Positions 49,201 to 61,135 of a stretch of DNA of 64,000 nt are shown piece after piece (position 1 is the stretch's first letter; each line of letters starts with the position of its first letter). The stretch is from Glandiceps talaboti. Lineage: Eukaryota > Hemichordata > Enteropneusta > Spengelidae. Made by a program: the position numbers and the translations under genes. The notes beneath the pieces are model-generated. The model was not told the origin of the DNA. It saw only the letters and a program-made list of their open reading frames with translations, and made no database searches. The DNA is taken from positions 26,155,449 to 26,219,448 of the forward strand of contig NC_135553.1 of NCBI RefSeq assembly GCF_964340395.1, in the 5' to 3' direction.

Positions 49201-51661
49201 TTGGCAGACTTGTGGGCACTTTGGTGATTGCTACTATGATTTAAAATTCTTAATCATAGCATAGTGGACCTGTTTCTAGACAATGCTAAACAAATATCTG
49301 ATGTTCACCTTCACCATTGAGATAACGAAAATAAAAAAAACAGTGGTGCTATTTCAACTTGTTTCAACTATGTTGCTTGTGTCAATAATACAAATTGAAA
49401 GTAGACCATAAGAGATCACAAAGAGTATTTTATAATCCATGTTGTGGACAAAATGTTTTGATTACCAGGTAACACAAGTCACAGATACATTTCATTCTGC
49501 ATCTGCTGTAGAGGTTTAATCAGAAAAAAACAACTCTCAAAGCTACAAATTGTGTGGCTCAATAATTTAAATTAAAAGTAGTACCAAAGGATATCAGTAC
49601 AATAACAATCACTCAAAGTTTGAAATCTGTGTTTCTGGAGATGTGTTTTGATTTGAAAAACATCTTGTATTTTGTATGTACATGTTGGTCCGTGGGTGAT
49701 GAGAGCTGTCTAAATGAATAAATGTATAGACAGAAAGGATGAAATAGTTGACAATTCAAAAGCTGTAGATCACCCAATGGTTGATATCCATGTTTGTGGA
49801 CATGATATTGTGATTGAACATCAAACACTGGATATGGTGTGCATACATGTAGTCAATCTTCATACCCATAGTAAAAAATGTATTGAGCTAAACATTATGA
49901 TATATTAAATGCTAAAAGTAACAAACTGTTGACAAATTTAAAGCTGTTGGCAAATGATATAACAGATCACCAAATATTTGAAATCCATGTTATGAACAAG
50001 ACGTTTTGATACATCTATATAGTCAATAGATAACGAGTTTAACCAAAGAAGTGTAGTGAAATATTTAGTCTAGATTCGTGTCGTTGGTTTTCATCTATTG
50101 AGCCTTTCCATTAACAGAGGATCACTAGATCTGAAAGCCAGTGACAAATCTCTGGGCTATGAAGCATCATACTGGATAATTCATATATAAAATCAGCAGC
50201 TTCGTATATGACACAATGGTTGATCAGTAAATGTTTCCATGTGTCTTTAAATTGAGTCAATGTGATAAACAGCAACTAAATCCTCAAATCTCTATTTAGC
50301 GCAAAAGGAAATAGTCTAAGATGATGATGTGGATTTTTTTTCTGTTTCTTCATCTGTGTCTCTCCGGAAATATAGAACAGGTGATTGTTTCTGAATTCCT
50401 TTTCTGTCAAACAGCGTGATCTTAGAAATGATGTAACAACATTGACAGTATGAGGGAAGACCCTCTTATAAAAGGTTAGTTGTAGTAAAAGCAGATACAA
50501 CGGATTGAGGAAAAGCTGAGTGGCTTCATCTAATCCCCAATGAGTAGGAAACCGAGCTGAAAGTGATTGGATCTCAAAGTTAGGTGCAAAGTTGGCACGA
50601 GATCATAATGTTATTGTCGAGAAAGATAAAACTTCATGTCTGTTTGCATCTATATACTATATAGGAAGTTAAATACTAAAAACATGGTAATGTACATGTA
50701 ATATACAAATTAAATTCGTATGTGAAAAATTTGATTCACAGTAAACCTGTTTTCAAAGAATGAATGCAGTTAACCTTTGACATGGTATAATAGACAAGGT
50801 GCTTCACTGCATACTAATGTTGCTGGTGAATGTTTTCTGCAAGGAGTGCAAGTTTGGTTAGTTTAAACTTAGACACTGTCAATGGTTTTAAAGACAGGAG
50901 ACAGACATTGTGGCTACTATTTTTATGTTTTGGTAGTTTTCTATTGACCCTGTTGATGGTTATTAAAATTACTAGTATCAAAGTTGGATGAGAAAAAATA
51001 AGAAAGTAAGACTGGAGGGTTTTGAGTGAAAGAAAGGTTAACAACTCAACTGATTAAATTATTGACTAAATAATATAATTAAGAAATTGGGTAAATTAGA
51101 TTATTTTAATGGTAATTTCATTTTCCCTCCCATAGCCTGGACTGAATATTTTTTTTTTGCTGATTCAGACGTAAAGTGCATTTAAATAACATAATTCTGT
51201 CATGTATGTATGATATTTATACCATATACACAAACAAAAATGCATGTTTTTCTGCAAAATTTAATTGCTTCAACAAACATTTGTCACAATTACATTAGAA
51301 ATTGTGTTTTGTGTAAGTCCACGCCAAAATAAAATGAAATGTTCCTAATAATATAGAAAAAAAATTGTCAAAAAATATCAAGGGAAAGGGTTGGCTATCG
51401 GAAAGATTAACCAAAGTCATTACTACATGGATATGAGCTGTGTATGTCTGGTGCATCAAAGACTAATTAGTGTGGATAAATGAACCATGACAGTGTTTAG
51501 ACTTGGAATTGATCACTACATTAACTCTTACATGCTAGTGTAATGCAGTCATTTACTCTCTACTCTGTCTTCATAATTGTTAGGTCTATTTTAATTGCAA
51601 AGCACTACATGCACAGTGGCTTTCACTTTCATCCGACTATTATTAGTATCAGCAGGTAGTT
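49201..51661. other. No gene seen
   Basis: Degenerate direct repeats of a ~230-bp theme are visible at 49320-50000 (phrases like CAAAGCTRYARAT, 'TTGAAATCCATGTT', 'CAAGACGTTTTGAT'), suggesting an old tandem array. No supported gene. Confidence 0.45.
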
Positions 51662-51675
51662 GTCTCCATGGTTAC
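51662..51675 (+). promoter_or_regulatory. X-box-like (RFX-type) site
   Basis: GTCTCCATGGTTAC fits 13 of 14 positions of GTHNYYATRRNAAC, including the 5' GT half. No gene start is visible within 3 kb on the plus strand. Confidence 0.25.
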
Positions 51676-54600
51676 ATAGACACTAATATCTCTTCATTTT
51701 GTAACAGCAATTGTCCCTCTTGATAAAATGAAAATTCACATATTTAAAATGTTTTAGTTGTTTTCATGTACAAAACAAAGTGGATGGTTTCAACAAAACT
51801 CAACTCATATTTAAAGTAAAATCTCTGACTAACTTTCTTCTTATAAACAGAGCATAAGCAGTTCAGATTTTTAAATGTACATACAATTTTCAAATATGTT
51901 TACCATTTCATTCCTCACATTTTAGCTATCTCTAGGAGTATAGGAGGGATAACTCTTCCTCCCACCACCACCCACCACCACCCACTGCCTACAATAACCT
52001 CCAATGAATGGCTTTTGATGAAGTGGTCGCTAAATTCATTGTCCCATAGAAAAGAATTCTAAATCAAACAAAATGAACGGATGTATTTATTACAAAACAG
52101 AAAACATCTATTAAATGTATTATGCAGTATACAATGGCCAAGCATTTCTAGACTGCAGGTCTATAGATATGCTTAGTACAAATAAACTATTTGGAGGTAG
52201 TATTGTATTGTAAATATTAAAGAGCACTTTTAAGTTTTAGGTAAACATAGAAGGTCATAGATGATTATTTTCCGACTTGGAGTTTAATTTTTTTTTGAAA
52301 TATTTCACACAAAGCTCCCCCCAAATAAAAAAAAACCATCAGCATGACAATAAAATTTTGTTTTACAGTTCCATAAAAGTAGTGTAGTAATAGTATAATG
52401 AAACAGTGTGTTCTATGTACAACATTTTCCACAAGATTTTGTTTGTTTTTAATCTACTGTCACCACTGCAGTAAATCACTGGGATTATGGTGGAATTCTT
52501 ATGACTCTGATAATCCTTCCAGGAGGTACAGTTCTGAAATGTACTTATAAGCAACAATTTTGATATCACATTGAAGTGTTTTTCCATTTAATGCAATTTT
52601 TCATTTTAGTAATTACAACCAAGGGCTCAGTGCCCCAGTTATTTTAGTGACAACAGTGTAACAACTCCTGTATGTATATCAGAAAAGCAGATATGGTACA
52701 TTATTATAATAGCTACTTTAATTAATGATATTTTCATCACTTCCAAACCCAAACCCCTAAAGTCAAACTTACAGAGTATTTTAAAAATAATACTACCACA
52801 AGCTTAAATGGCAACTTGATCACAAATACCCATTATTATTACTTTGCGTAATCATCATAGATAATTTGTGTTATTTATATTTACTTTAATATGGCAAATT
52901 ACACTTTGTGGTGTTAGTGTTTGCATCACTTTATAACTCTCTATACAGTACTTGTTTTACTTTATACCTAAAACTGAATTCAAATTGAAAAGATAAACAC
53001 ATAATAATGTAATGTGGTCCAGTATACACATCACTTAATATGTAAGACAACAGTTGAATGCAAATAAGTGTATCTTCATTATTGTGTAACTATTATAATT
53101 AGTCCAAACCAGTACAGTTAGGATTATCTTGCATCAATATATCATCATTGTATTAATAAAATTAATCTCAATTGCTCATTAATCACACATTCTCATTGAT
53201 TACAAAATTATAACTGTGTGTAATTGTCCATTCGAGATTGTCAATTGAATAGAATACCTTTTGTTTCACCTAACGGAATGTTATCAAATCGCTTGGTGCT
53301 ATGTCATACTCATACCTTGATTTGCCATTTACTGTGTAGGGCATATGAATTAATATTATTATTAAACAGCCATATGATGATAATAGAAAATTGGAAGTGT
53401 AGATGCAATTATTAAATTTTTTAAAAAGTGATATTGTGAATGAATTACAAGGCTGATTAGATGTGAAATGATGGTGATTATAGCACATTTATGGTTATTA
53501 TTTTACATTCAGTTTTGTAATAATTGGATTTTACTAATAGTAGTACATTCCATTGCATCAGTGTACTGATAAAATTAAACCTGTCTTACAGTAGTAAGTG
53601 TTATAATAACCATATTGGGTTATAGTCCTTTTAGGCAAAACAAACCATCCAACAAGGAAGCATTGTATTTGTGCAATTTTTTCTAAACATAACATTGGAC
53701 TGTATCAATAAATTATATATATAAAACAAAAACATTACTAGATGACATTGGACCCTGACAGCAATTCAAAGTAATAATACAAATTTGAACACATTCTTGT
53801 TCTTTGACATTTTTTGGTAAATCATGAAATGCTTTTTGATTGAAACAAGTGAATTGAATAAATGAGTAGAGAATTAGTCAAACAAAATGTCATGCAAATG
53901 TGATCATGGTATTTTTATGGTCAAAAATTGTCTCAGTTTATTTTGATACATGTATATATATGTGAGCTGATAAGGTATTTCATGAAATATTTAATCCACA
54001 CTAGCTTCCATTATCAAGGGTAATAAACAAAGCAAGGTCAATATCAAAGCAATACAATGTATCATCAAGTCAAGAATACTGTCAAGGGAAAAACAAATGT
54101 ACCAACCTCCCAAGGGGTTTCCCCTTCAAAATTTTGAATTCATAAAAATATGAAAATGTTCAGAAAACCGCAAGTGAATAGACCCACATTTTTACCCCTG
54201 TTTTGTATCTCAAATAAAATACACTGAATACTGACTGAATGATTCTCTAGATATTGGATGGAAGTCTTTCTACTTGTGTAATCTTAAAGTTGACTTTGAG
54301 TATGACATGTAGCGTGCACTTATTGTCAGAATATATTTTTTTCGTGTAAACACTGTATGCAAATTGCATTTTTGTATAACCGATGTGAAAATAATTGTTT
54401 GAAAACAGATTTAGTTGAAATATTAATATTACCATAAATAGTAGATATGATATATGGCTGTTATGTAGCATATGTGAATAATAAATAAACAAATGGACTT
54501 ATTATTTATTCTCATATTCATATTTTAATTTTTATATTAATTCATAGATTACGTGCTACAAAGGGATACTGACATATTAAAGTGTTGTATTTCATTTTAG

Positions 54601-55415
54601 CATTACATACATGTATACAAAGGAAATATCACATATAAATGTTGATGACTAAAACATCTTTTGTTTGACTACTCAGTCAGGGATGAATCCACCTAAAGTA
54701 TTCCATTACATATAAAATGATGACACTTCACTTTGTCATGATGTTTTTTTAAATGTAGATACAAGCTTACTGTTGCTAGGCAACTGCAGCATCAAAAGTG
54801 TTGATGTTCTGACTCCATGGCTGACACTAAGCAACATCCATCAGTCTAAAAATGAAAGTTATTCACACAAAAAAAAGCTTTTGTCAAAATATCAATTTGT
54901 GATTATTACAGCTTCAGGTCAGAATATTCAGTGATGGGTTTTTGCAGATTTATCTAGTAGTGGAAGCAACAATCACTTTATAAATAACAGTGGCTGTAAT
55001 TGGCTGAAAGCAGACGGTTCTCTGCCAATGATAGCCTTGGTTTCCATATTTGGAATGCACTGTCAACCAAACATATTGAGCTCAATAACGATTAAGTAAC
55101 TGCCAGCATTGGAAGTGTTAGACCTTTCATACTATAGCTGGTTATGCATGCATCCATACTTAGCGGCATATTAACCATTTATCATTCAATGGCATACCAA
55201 AACTCATTTTGTTGATGATGAGTATTACCTATACTGGATGGCTGTATACACGTTTGAAATAGTCTAGGCTAGTATGTCAATACGTTCCCAGCTAGCTGTG
55301 GAATACAAGTATCAGGATTTCACAGCTGTGGCAGTGTGGCAAGCTCTCTCTATACTTATGTTGTATTGAACTGTCTATCTGTCTGACTCACTGGCTGGAT
55401 TACCAATTGTCCATG
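51676..55415. other. No gene seen
   Basis: About 3.7 kb of AT-rich sequence. A (CCA)n patch lies near 51960-51985. The last 400 bp before 55416 become somewhat less AT-rich, as might be expected near a transcription start, but no TATA box or initiator is clear. Confidence 0.5.
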
Positions 55416-55507
55416 ATGGCTTCTATGGTTGTAGAGAATCCAAGCCGATCACCATCATTTCGCAGAGCAGCATCGGTGGTTCTTTGTCCGGGACATTGTA
55501 ATTCAAG
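55416..55507 (+). CDS. Candidate first coding exon, unidentified protein
   Basis: ATG at 55416 opens 30 codons plus two bases that end at a good donor, TTCAAG|GTAGGC. The peptide begins MASMVVENPSRSPSFRRAAS and continues VVLCPGHCNS. It contains RRAAS, a basophilic-kinase (PKA-type) phosphorylation motif. Four CpGs in 92 bp and near 50% GC contrast with the surroundings and favour real coding sequence. Without splicing the frame stops at once (TAG at 55506-55508 region), as expected if the donor is used. No matching downstream exon was found before 64000, so intron 1 would exceed 8 kb. The protein family is not recognised. Confidence 0.4.
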
Positions 55508-55684
55508 GTAGGCATAAAGCCAAACTCTTGTTCAGTCTTTCCCCCTTTAGTTTGGTATGATTGATGAATATTGGATTTCTTCTGAAAGCGTGACTTGTTC
55601 TTGCAGCAAGTTATTCAGGATCACTAATAGGTATCGCTGTCAGATTTTTGTTGCAGATGTTTTAATTTTGGAAGAGAGATGAAG

Positions 55685-55687
<3 letters not shown>

Positions 55688-55739
<52 letters not shown>

Positions 55740-55840
55740 GAGAGAGACAGAGAGAGACAGAGAGAGACAGAGACAGAGAGACAGAGACAGAGAGACAGAG
55801 ACAGACAGACAGGCAGGCAAACTGACAGACAGACAGACAG
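55688..55840 (+). repeat. (GA)n to (GACA)n microsatellite
   Basis: Pure GA at the left grades through GAGACAGA into GACA units with one GGCAGGCAAACT interruption. Confidence 0.96.
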
Positions 55841-58272
55841 TAAAAGAGACTAAAAGTGAAAGGAATGGAGGTGGGGAGGGGAGGGACTGATCAGCATGCA
55901 CATTCTATGTAAAGCTTGGTTGTATAGGTAAGGACTCACAGTTAGACTGTACACTGTTTATAAAATGAAAACTAATGAACAAATGGAAAAAATGTATGGA
56001 CAGCAAATACCATAAACTATTAACCTGATTTGTCAGGTTAATGTGTAATCAAGTTTGGAATTTATAATATCAAAATCTCTACTTCAGAAAGTAATTGCAG
56101 TATTTCAAAAATGTATAATATTATTTGTGAAGCAAATACCATGTATTTGAATATAATATGACATAGTGTAAATAAAACTGAGCCCAAATGTAGAAGACTC
56201 AAGGATTTATTCTCAGCTTAAAACTGTATAGGATGAATATAAGCTTTTTTACAAAGAACTTTTTCTGCACTGGAAGTATTTCCTACTAAATTTGGGTTTA
56301 TGTTACACAGTTGTGATGAGTAGGCATTTATAGTTGTGTGGCAGAATAATGTGTTTGATATAAATTAATTTCATGATTTTCATGTAATGAGAAAAGGAGT
56401 TTTAAGAGTGTCTATAAATCATCCTGTTTTTAGTATTTGATTGTGATTGGCAAAAATGTTGAATGAAAAAGATAACTTTATTTCTGACAACAGAAACATA
56501 GTTTCAAAGTTTCTTCTGAGTGCAGTAACAGACCAGAAAAAATGAATAAAATTTTTCATTTTTATGAATTTATGAATCATTGTTATCTGTGTATTAATTT
56601 CAAAATTTGGGTCTAAAGTAGAGATTTTGAAAAAAAATTAAGGGAAATTGAAACTGGCAATTTCTTCAGATGTCCCTTGAAATGATACATTGAAAACATG
56701 TTGAGATTTGAGAATGAATAACAGAAATAAGTTTGGACTTTGCTGACCTTAAACATTACCAAGTATGTCAAGTCACTCACGAGAGATTTCTGGTTTCCTT
56801 GTTTCCAGGAGGTTGCATTTTAAATCCCTTTCTATTCCTTCCTGTATTAAATGTCACTTCACGTTTAACAGGCTGTCAACTTTCTGAGATGAAACCATTC
56901 GACTTCCACCTATTGTCAGTATAGAAATGTAGGTTTAAGAATATATTTTTAAGAACCTGAAGAATGACTATAAAACTGTGAAATCAATACAATTTTTTTT
57001 TGTTCGTGCAATTCTTTAGACATTTTGCTGTGTAAATGTAACATGACAGAAAAAAATAACAATTATGTTTTATTAAAGATGTAGTAGTAGATTAGACTAA
57101 ATTTCCCAAATTCTTTTCATTATGTTTCTATACTAAGTGTGAAATGTATTTTGGGACTAAAAAGCCATTAGTATCAGTATTAGTTTGTACTCTGCAAGTC
57201 CCTGGTTTGTGATCATTAAAATCAATTCCCCTAATGAGACTAAGTTTTTCTAGTTGTCTCCCACGGCAACAGCTGTACCATCCGGTTCCTCACAGCATAT
57301 TGTATAATTACACACTAAACTAAAAACCACTAGCATTCATACCTAATGAATATTCATATCGGTAAGTGCATAGCTTTGGTACTACTATGTAATTAGCATT
57401 ACCATCAAGACACCTTTGTATGTCTTGGAAAATGATTCTATGTGACAAATTCAATATTTGTCAAACAAATTATGACAAAGTTGCAAGATTATTGAATGAA
57501 AAAATTGATGTAGCAGAACGATGTCCTGTCAGGAAAAATTTTGCTTTCAGGCAAATTCATCAAACATTTCTGTCTAGAAACTTCATTGATTATTTTTGAA
57601 TTCGTGAACATAAGTTTGTATTCCAATGTATATTGTACACAATGAATTCTCACATACCACTGCTGCTCAATAATTTCATTGATTTTATAGCCTGCAGAAA
57701 AGTATCGTTGTCTTGCAAGTCTGCTTGTTTCGCATAAAGTGTAGTTTTGGCCCATAGCAGTTTATCACAATATTCCTAGCACATCTTGCTACAATAACAT
57801 TTTTGAAATAACAAATATTCATGGTTCAAAATCTAATGCAATTGATGTGATAAACCTGTTTCTTTTGATGTACCCATTGTGCATGCGTTTATTTAATTGA
57901 AGTTGTTATTTCAAATCTACTAAAATATACATTAAATAAGAACTTAATTATTTCAAGTAATAAAAGTTGAAACATAAAAAGTACCAATGTTGATGAAAAA
58001 GGTTGGAAATCCAACTTTCAAACTATAATGACCGTAGAATCTGTGTTTGTAATGTAGGTATGAAACAAAATGTGATTTAATGGTCTTCAGTCTTTTTTGT
58101 CAAACTTATGTCAACAAAATTCTTCATTTTTGTTTGCCTATGTAGTATTTTGCTCATCTCAACATGATTGTAGACAACTTGTCAAATATTCTTTCTTTAT
58201 TAATAATTCATGTAATAACTTTCATTTTCAAATATAGAATGTAATTCAGTAAGATTTTCTTTTTAGACTCGC
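55841..58272. other. No gene seen
   Basis: AT-rich, with an 88-codon minus-strand frame (57489-57755) and a 63-codon plus-strand frame (56733-56924), neither with recognisable motifs or splice support. Confidence 0.5.
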
Positions 58273-58835
58273 TTTCTCTGTCTGTCTCTGTCTCTGTCTC
58301 TGTCTCTGTCTCTGTCTCTGTCTGTCTCTCTTTCTTGTTTTGCCTTTCTCTCTGTCCCTGTCTATCTGTCCCAGTCTCCTCTGTCTCTCTCTCTCTCTCT
58401 CTCGCTCTTTTTCTTGCTGGATTAGCTCTCTCTTTCTCTGTCAGTCTTTCTGTCTGTCTTGTCTTGTAAGTCTGTCTGTGTGTCTGTCTCTGGCTCGGTC
58501 TCTCTCTCTGTCTCTTGCATTGAGTCAAGAACATATACACTTTATTCATATTACATATTTCATTTATTTTGACCATATTGGTCATCATATTTCATTTTTC
58601 ATATTTCTTAAAGTTATCTGTCTGTCTGTCTGTCTGTCTCTGTCTGTCTGTATGTCTCTGTGTCTCTGTCTCTGTCTCTGTCGCTGTCTCTCTTGCTCAC
58701 TCTCTATCTCTCTCACTCTCTCTCTCTTATTGAGTCAAGAACATATAAATTTTATACATATTACATATATCATTTATTTTGACCATATTGGTCAGCATAT
58801 TTCATTTTTCATATTCCATAAACTATAAAGTTATT
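58273..58835 (+). repeat. Duplicated TC/TCTG satellite plus 105-bp unique block
   Basis: TC-rich tracts (58273-58515 and 58616-58727) each precede a similar block starting ATTGAGTCAAGAACATATA (58519 and 58729, a 210-bp period). The blocks contain TTTTGACCATATTGGTCA, with a TGACCA/TGGTCA hairpin, and end CATATTTCATTTTTCATATT. Divergence is about 10%. Confidence 0.85.
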
Positions 58836-60373
58836 AATTGACATTGAAAAGACAATATGCCGAGGGTTGTTTCTCCTTTTTCACGCAAGATAAAACTTAA
58901 TTGCATATATGTGCATTACTCTGCACGGCTTAGAGGTTTCAGCCTACTCTGTTTGTCAATGATAACAATAATCATGTTCTGTGTATAAAGTACTAGTATG
59001 TGTATTTGCAAGTGTTGGGATATAGTTCCAGCTGTAATCAGTAACTTGAATTTAATAAACGTTGTACAGAAATTAGTTTAAAGAAAGTGGTAATTGAATT
59101 TCTCTACTGAAGAAAATGTCTTTGTAATGGAAAGAATTATTTTGCCCAGATTTATACCCAGTAGTCATTCCTTATCAAGTATCATTATATGTTATATACA
59201 TGTATGTATGGGACATTAATTAAATATTAACTATTTCATGCATTTAACATCTAAAAATGCAGTGTTTATCATTATGTCCATGTGTATGTGGCACCGTAAT
59301 ATGCACAATTTCATGCTTTCATTAATTTCCTTTAAAAAATGCAATGTCCATAGCCAAAGCACTTTTATCATGTATAATAATGACATTCACTTGATGTTGT
59401 ACTATATACTTCTATTAATTTCCTGGTTTGAAAACTGTGCATTATATGCTACTGGAATAAATGGTACTTGATTGTATGCATCATTAAGTCTTTCTAGCAT
59501 GTTTATGCCGGCATGAAATGTATACAGCCGCAACGACAATTTTCCCAGCTGATGATTCAATATACTTCAGGAAATACAACATCAAAAGTAGGCTATTACA
59601 TTCTGACAACCTGTTCCAGATACTGCTGTTCTAGGTTGAAGTTCATTGTACAAAGATCAGATACTACTATGGCAGGATTCAAGAATATTGTATGACTATC
59701 ACACAGAAGATACTAGAGCAAATTTATCCTTGTGAAGAAAGTAACTGATGGGAAATGCGGAAATGAGAAATGCTAACACTGTCATATACTTATCGAGACA
59801 GCTCTGCCAACAACACCTTTTAACGTTACAGATAGACATGCTTCAAAACACTCATACAATATTGCTGATGTTTAAATAGGAACATTCACAATACTTGCTG
59901 GAGAAATAAAGTAGTAAAGGTTTACATGATGTTCTCAAATTTGTAATATCTTACCAGATGAAATCACTTTAAAAACTTCAACATATCTACATGTAAGAAT
60001 AATATTACAATCCCAATATGGATGTAAACACCTTCTGATTTGAATGTCATTCACCCTCTGCATGTTGTACAGATCACCATCTAATCCTAGTACATAAATA
60101 GTCATACTTGGGCAGTAAGATATGTATACCTGGTTGTTCTATGTCACAACAACATGCGTCTATGTCACAACAATGTGTGTCTATGTCACAACAACACATG
60201 TCTATGTCACTGCATTCTGTTGTGTTCATATATGAGTCAAAACATTCAAAATTGCCATTACTATTCCAGATTTTTCTGTGATATTACTGGTTGTGGTATA
60301 ATTGTGTTATTCTTCAATATTTTTCTTCGTTCAGCCTATAAATACTTGTGACCTAAGGGTTTTGTCTCTGCGA
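58836..60373. other. No gene seen
   Basis: A 60-codon frame at 59513-59695 contains CpGs early on (CAGCCGCAACGACAATTT) and a TCAAAA|GTAGGC donor-like site near 59585-59593, but evidence is too thin for a call. Short TCTATGTCACAACAA repeats lie at about 60139-60208. Confidence 0.5.
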
Positions 60374-60393
60374 GTCGCTAGATGAGTAGTGAC
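60374..60393 (+). repeat. Hairpin shared with 22329-22348
   Basis: GTCGCTA-GATGAG-TAGTGAC; one mismatch in the arms relative to the copy at 22329. Confidence 0.7.
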
Positions 60394-60502
60394 ATATTTT
60401 CCTTATATTGGGGAATAACATCTAATTATTCTATACATAGACCCTCATATTTCCAGGGTGTCACATCAAAGTACAGTAATATGAATCCCCACATTTCAGA
60501 CT

Positions 60503-60530
60503 ACTATACTTCTGATGTCAGAAGTATAGT
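60503..60530. repeat. Perfect 13-bp hairpin
   Basis: ACTATACTTCTGA and TCAGAAGTATAGT are exact complements around a 2-base centre (TG), a near-perfect 28-bp palindrome. Confidence 0.9.
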
Positions 60531-60551
60531 AATATGGTCGGAACTACGTTG

Positions 60552-60595
60552 AATTGTTTGTAAACATCAACCTGTAATTGTTTGTAAACATCAAC
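60552..60595 (+). repeat. Two-copy 20-bp repeat with FOX-like site
   Basis: AATTGTTTGTAAACATCAAC occurs at 60552-60571 and 60576-60595. Each includes GTAAACA, a forkhead-type core. Confidence 0.9.
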
Positions 60596-61075
60596 AGCTG
60601 GGAACAGTAGCCCTTTCACTATACAAGTACAAGATTAATGCACAGCCACCCTAAATTGTCAAAATATTTTCATGATCAAAATAAAAAATTAGTGGGTCTA
60701 CATATAGCTGTATGTTAATTTTGTTTACTTCATTTTAAACCACAATGTAAACATAGCTATCGTCTGGCAAGAAATGTGTATCAGAAATTGATAGAAGACT
60801 GTTCTACTGAGACTGGCAAATGTTTTATAGCCTGTAAAGAAATAACATAGTTCAATGTTTTATGTTGATAAAATTAGATAGAAAATCATGTTTGGCTGCT
60901 AGTTTCATTTTGAATGCAGTGCCATTCTTGTTTGTAATATTATTATAAGAGGATTTTATTTTTAGAATTAGAATTGAGTAGTATGATCATGTGGAGAACC
61001 CACTTATTTGAAAATTACCCTAACAAGTAGAAAAACGAAAGTATTGATGTAAAGAGTACTAATATGATGATGATT
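60596..61075. other. No gene seen
   Basis: Nothing supported. Confidence 0.55.
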
Positions 61076-61135
61076 ATTTATTTAATATAATTAATTTAAT
61101 GTAATGCCATAGCAACTGTATTATATTAAATAAAT
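61076..61135. repeat. 16-bp inverted repeat around an X-box-like loop
   Basis: ATTTATTTAATATAAT (61076-61091) pairs exactly with ATTATATTAAATAAAT (61120-61135). The loop contains GTAATGCCATAGCAACTG, part of a 21-bp sequence found again identically at 61660-61680. Confidence 0.8.

Noticed and set aside
57489-57755. 88-codon minus-strand frame
   Set aside because: No motif, no splice context; length is within chance expectation for this composition.
59513-59695. 60-codon frame with donor-like site
   Set aside because: Some CpGs and a GTAGGC site, but upstream and downstream support is missing.
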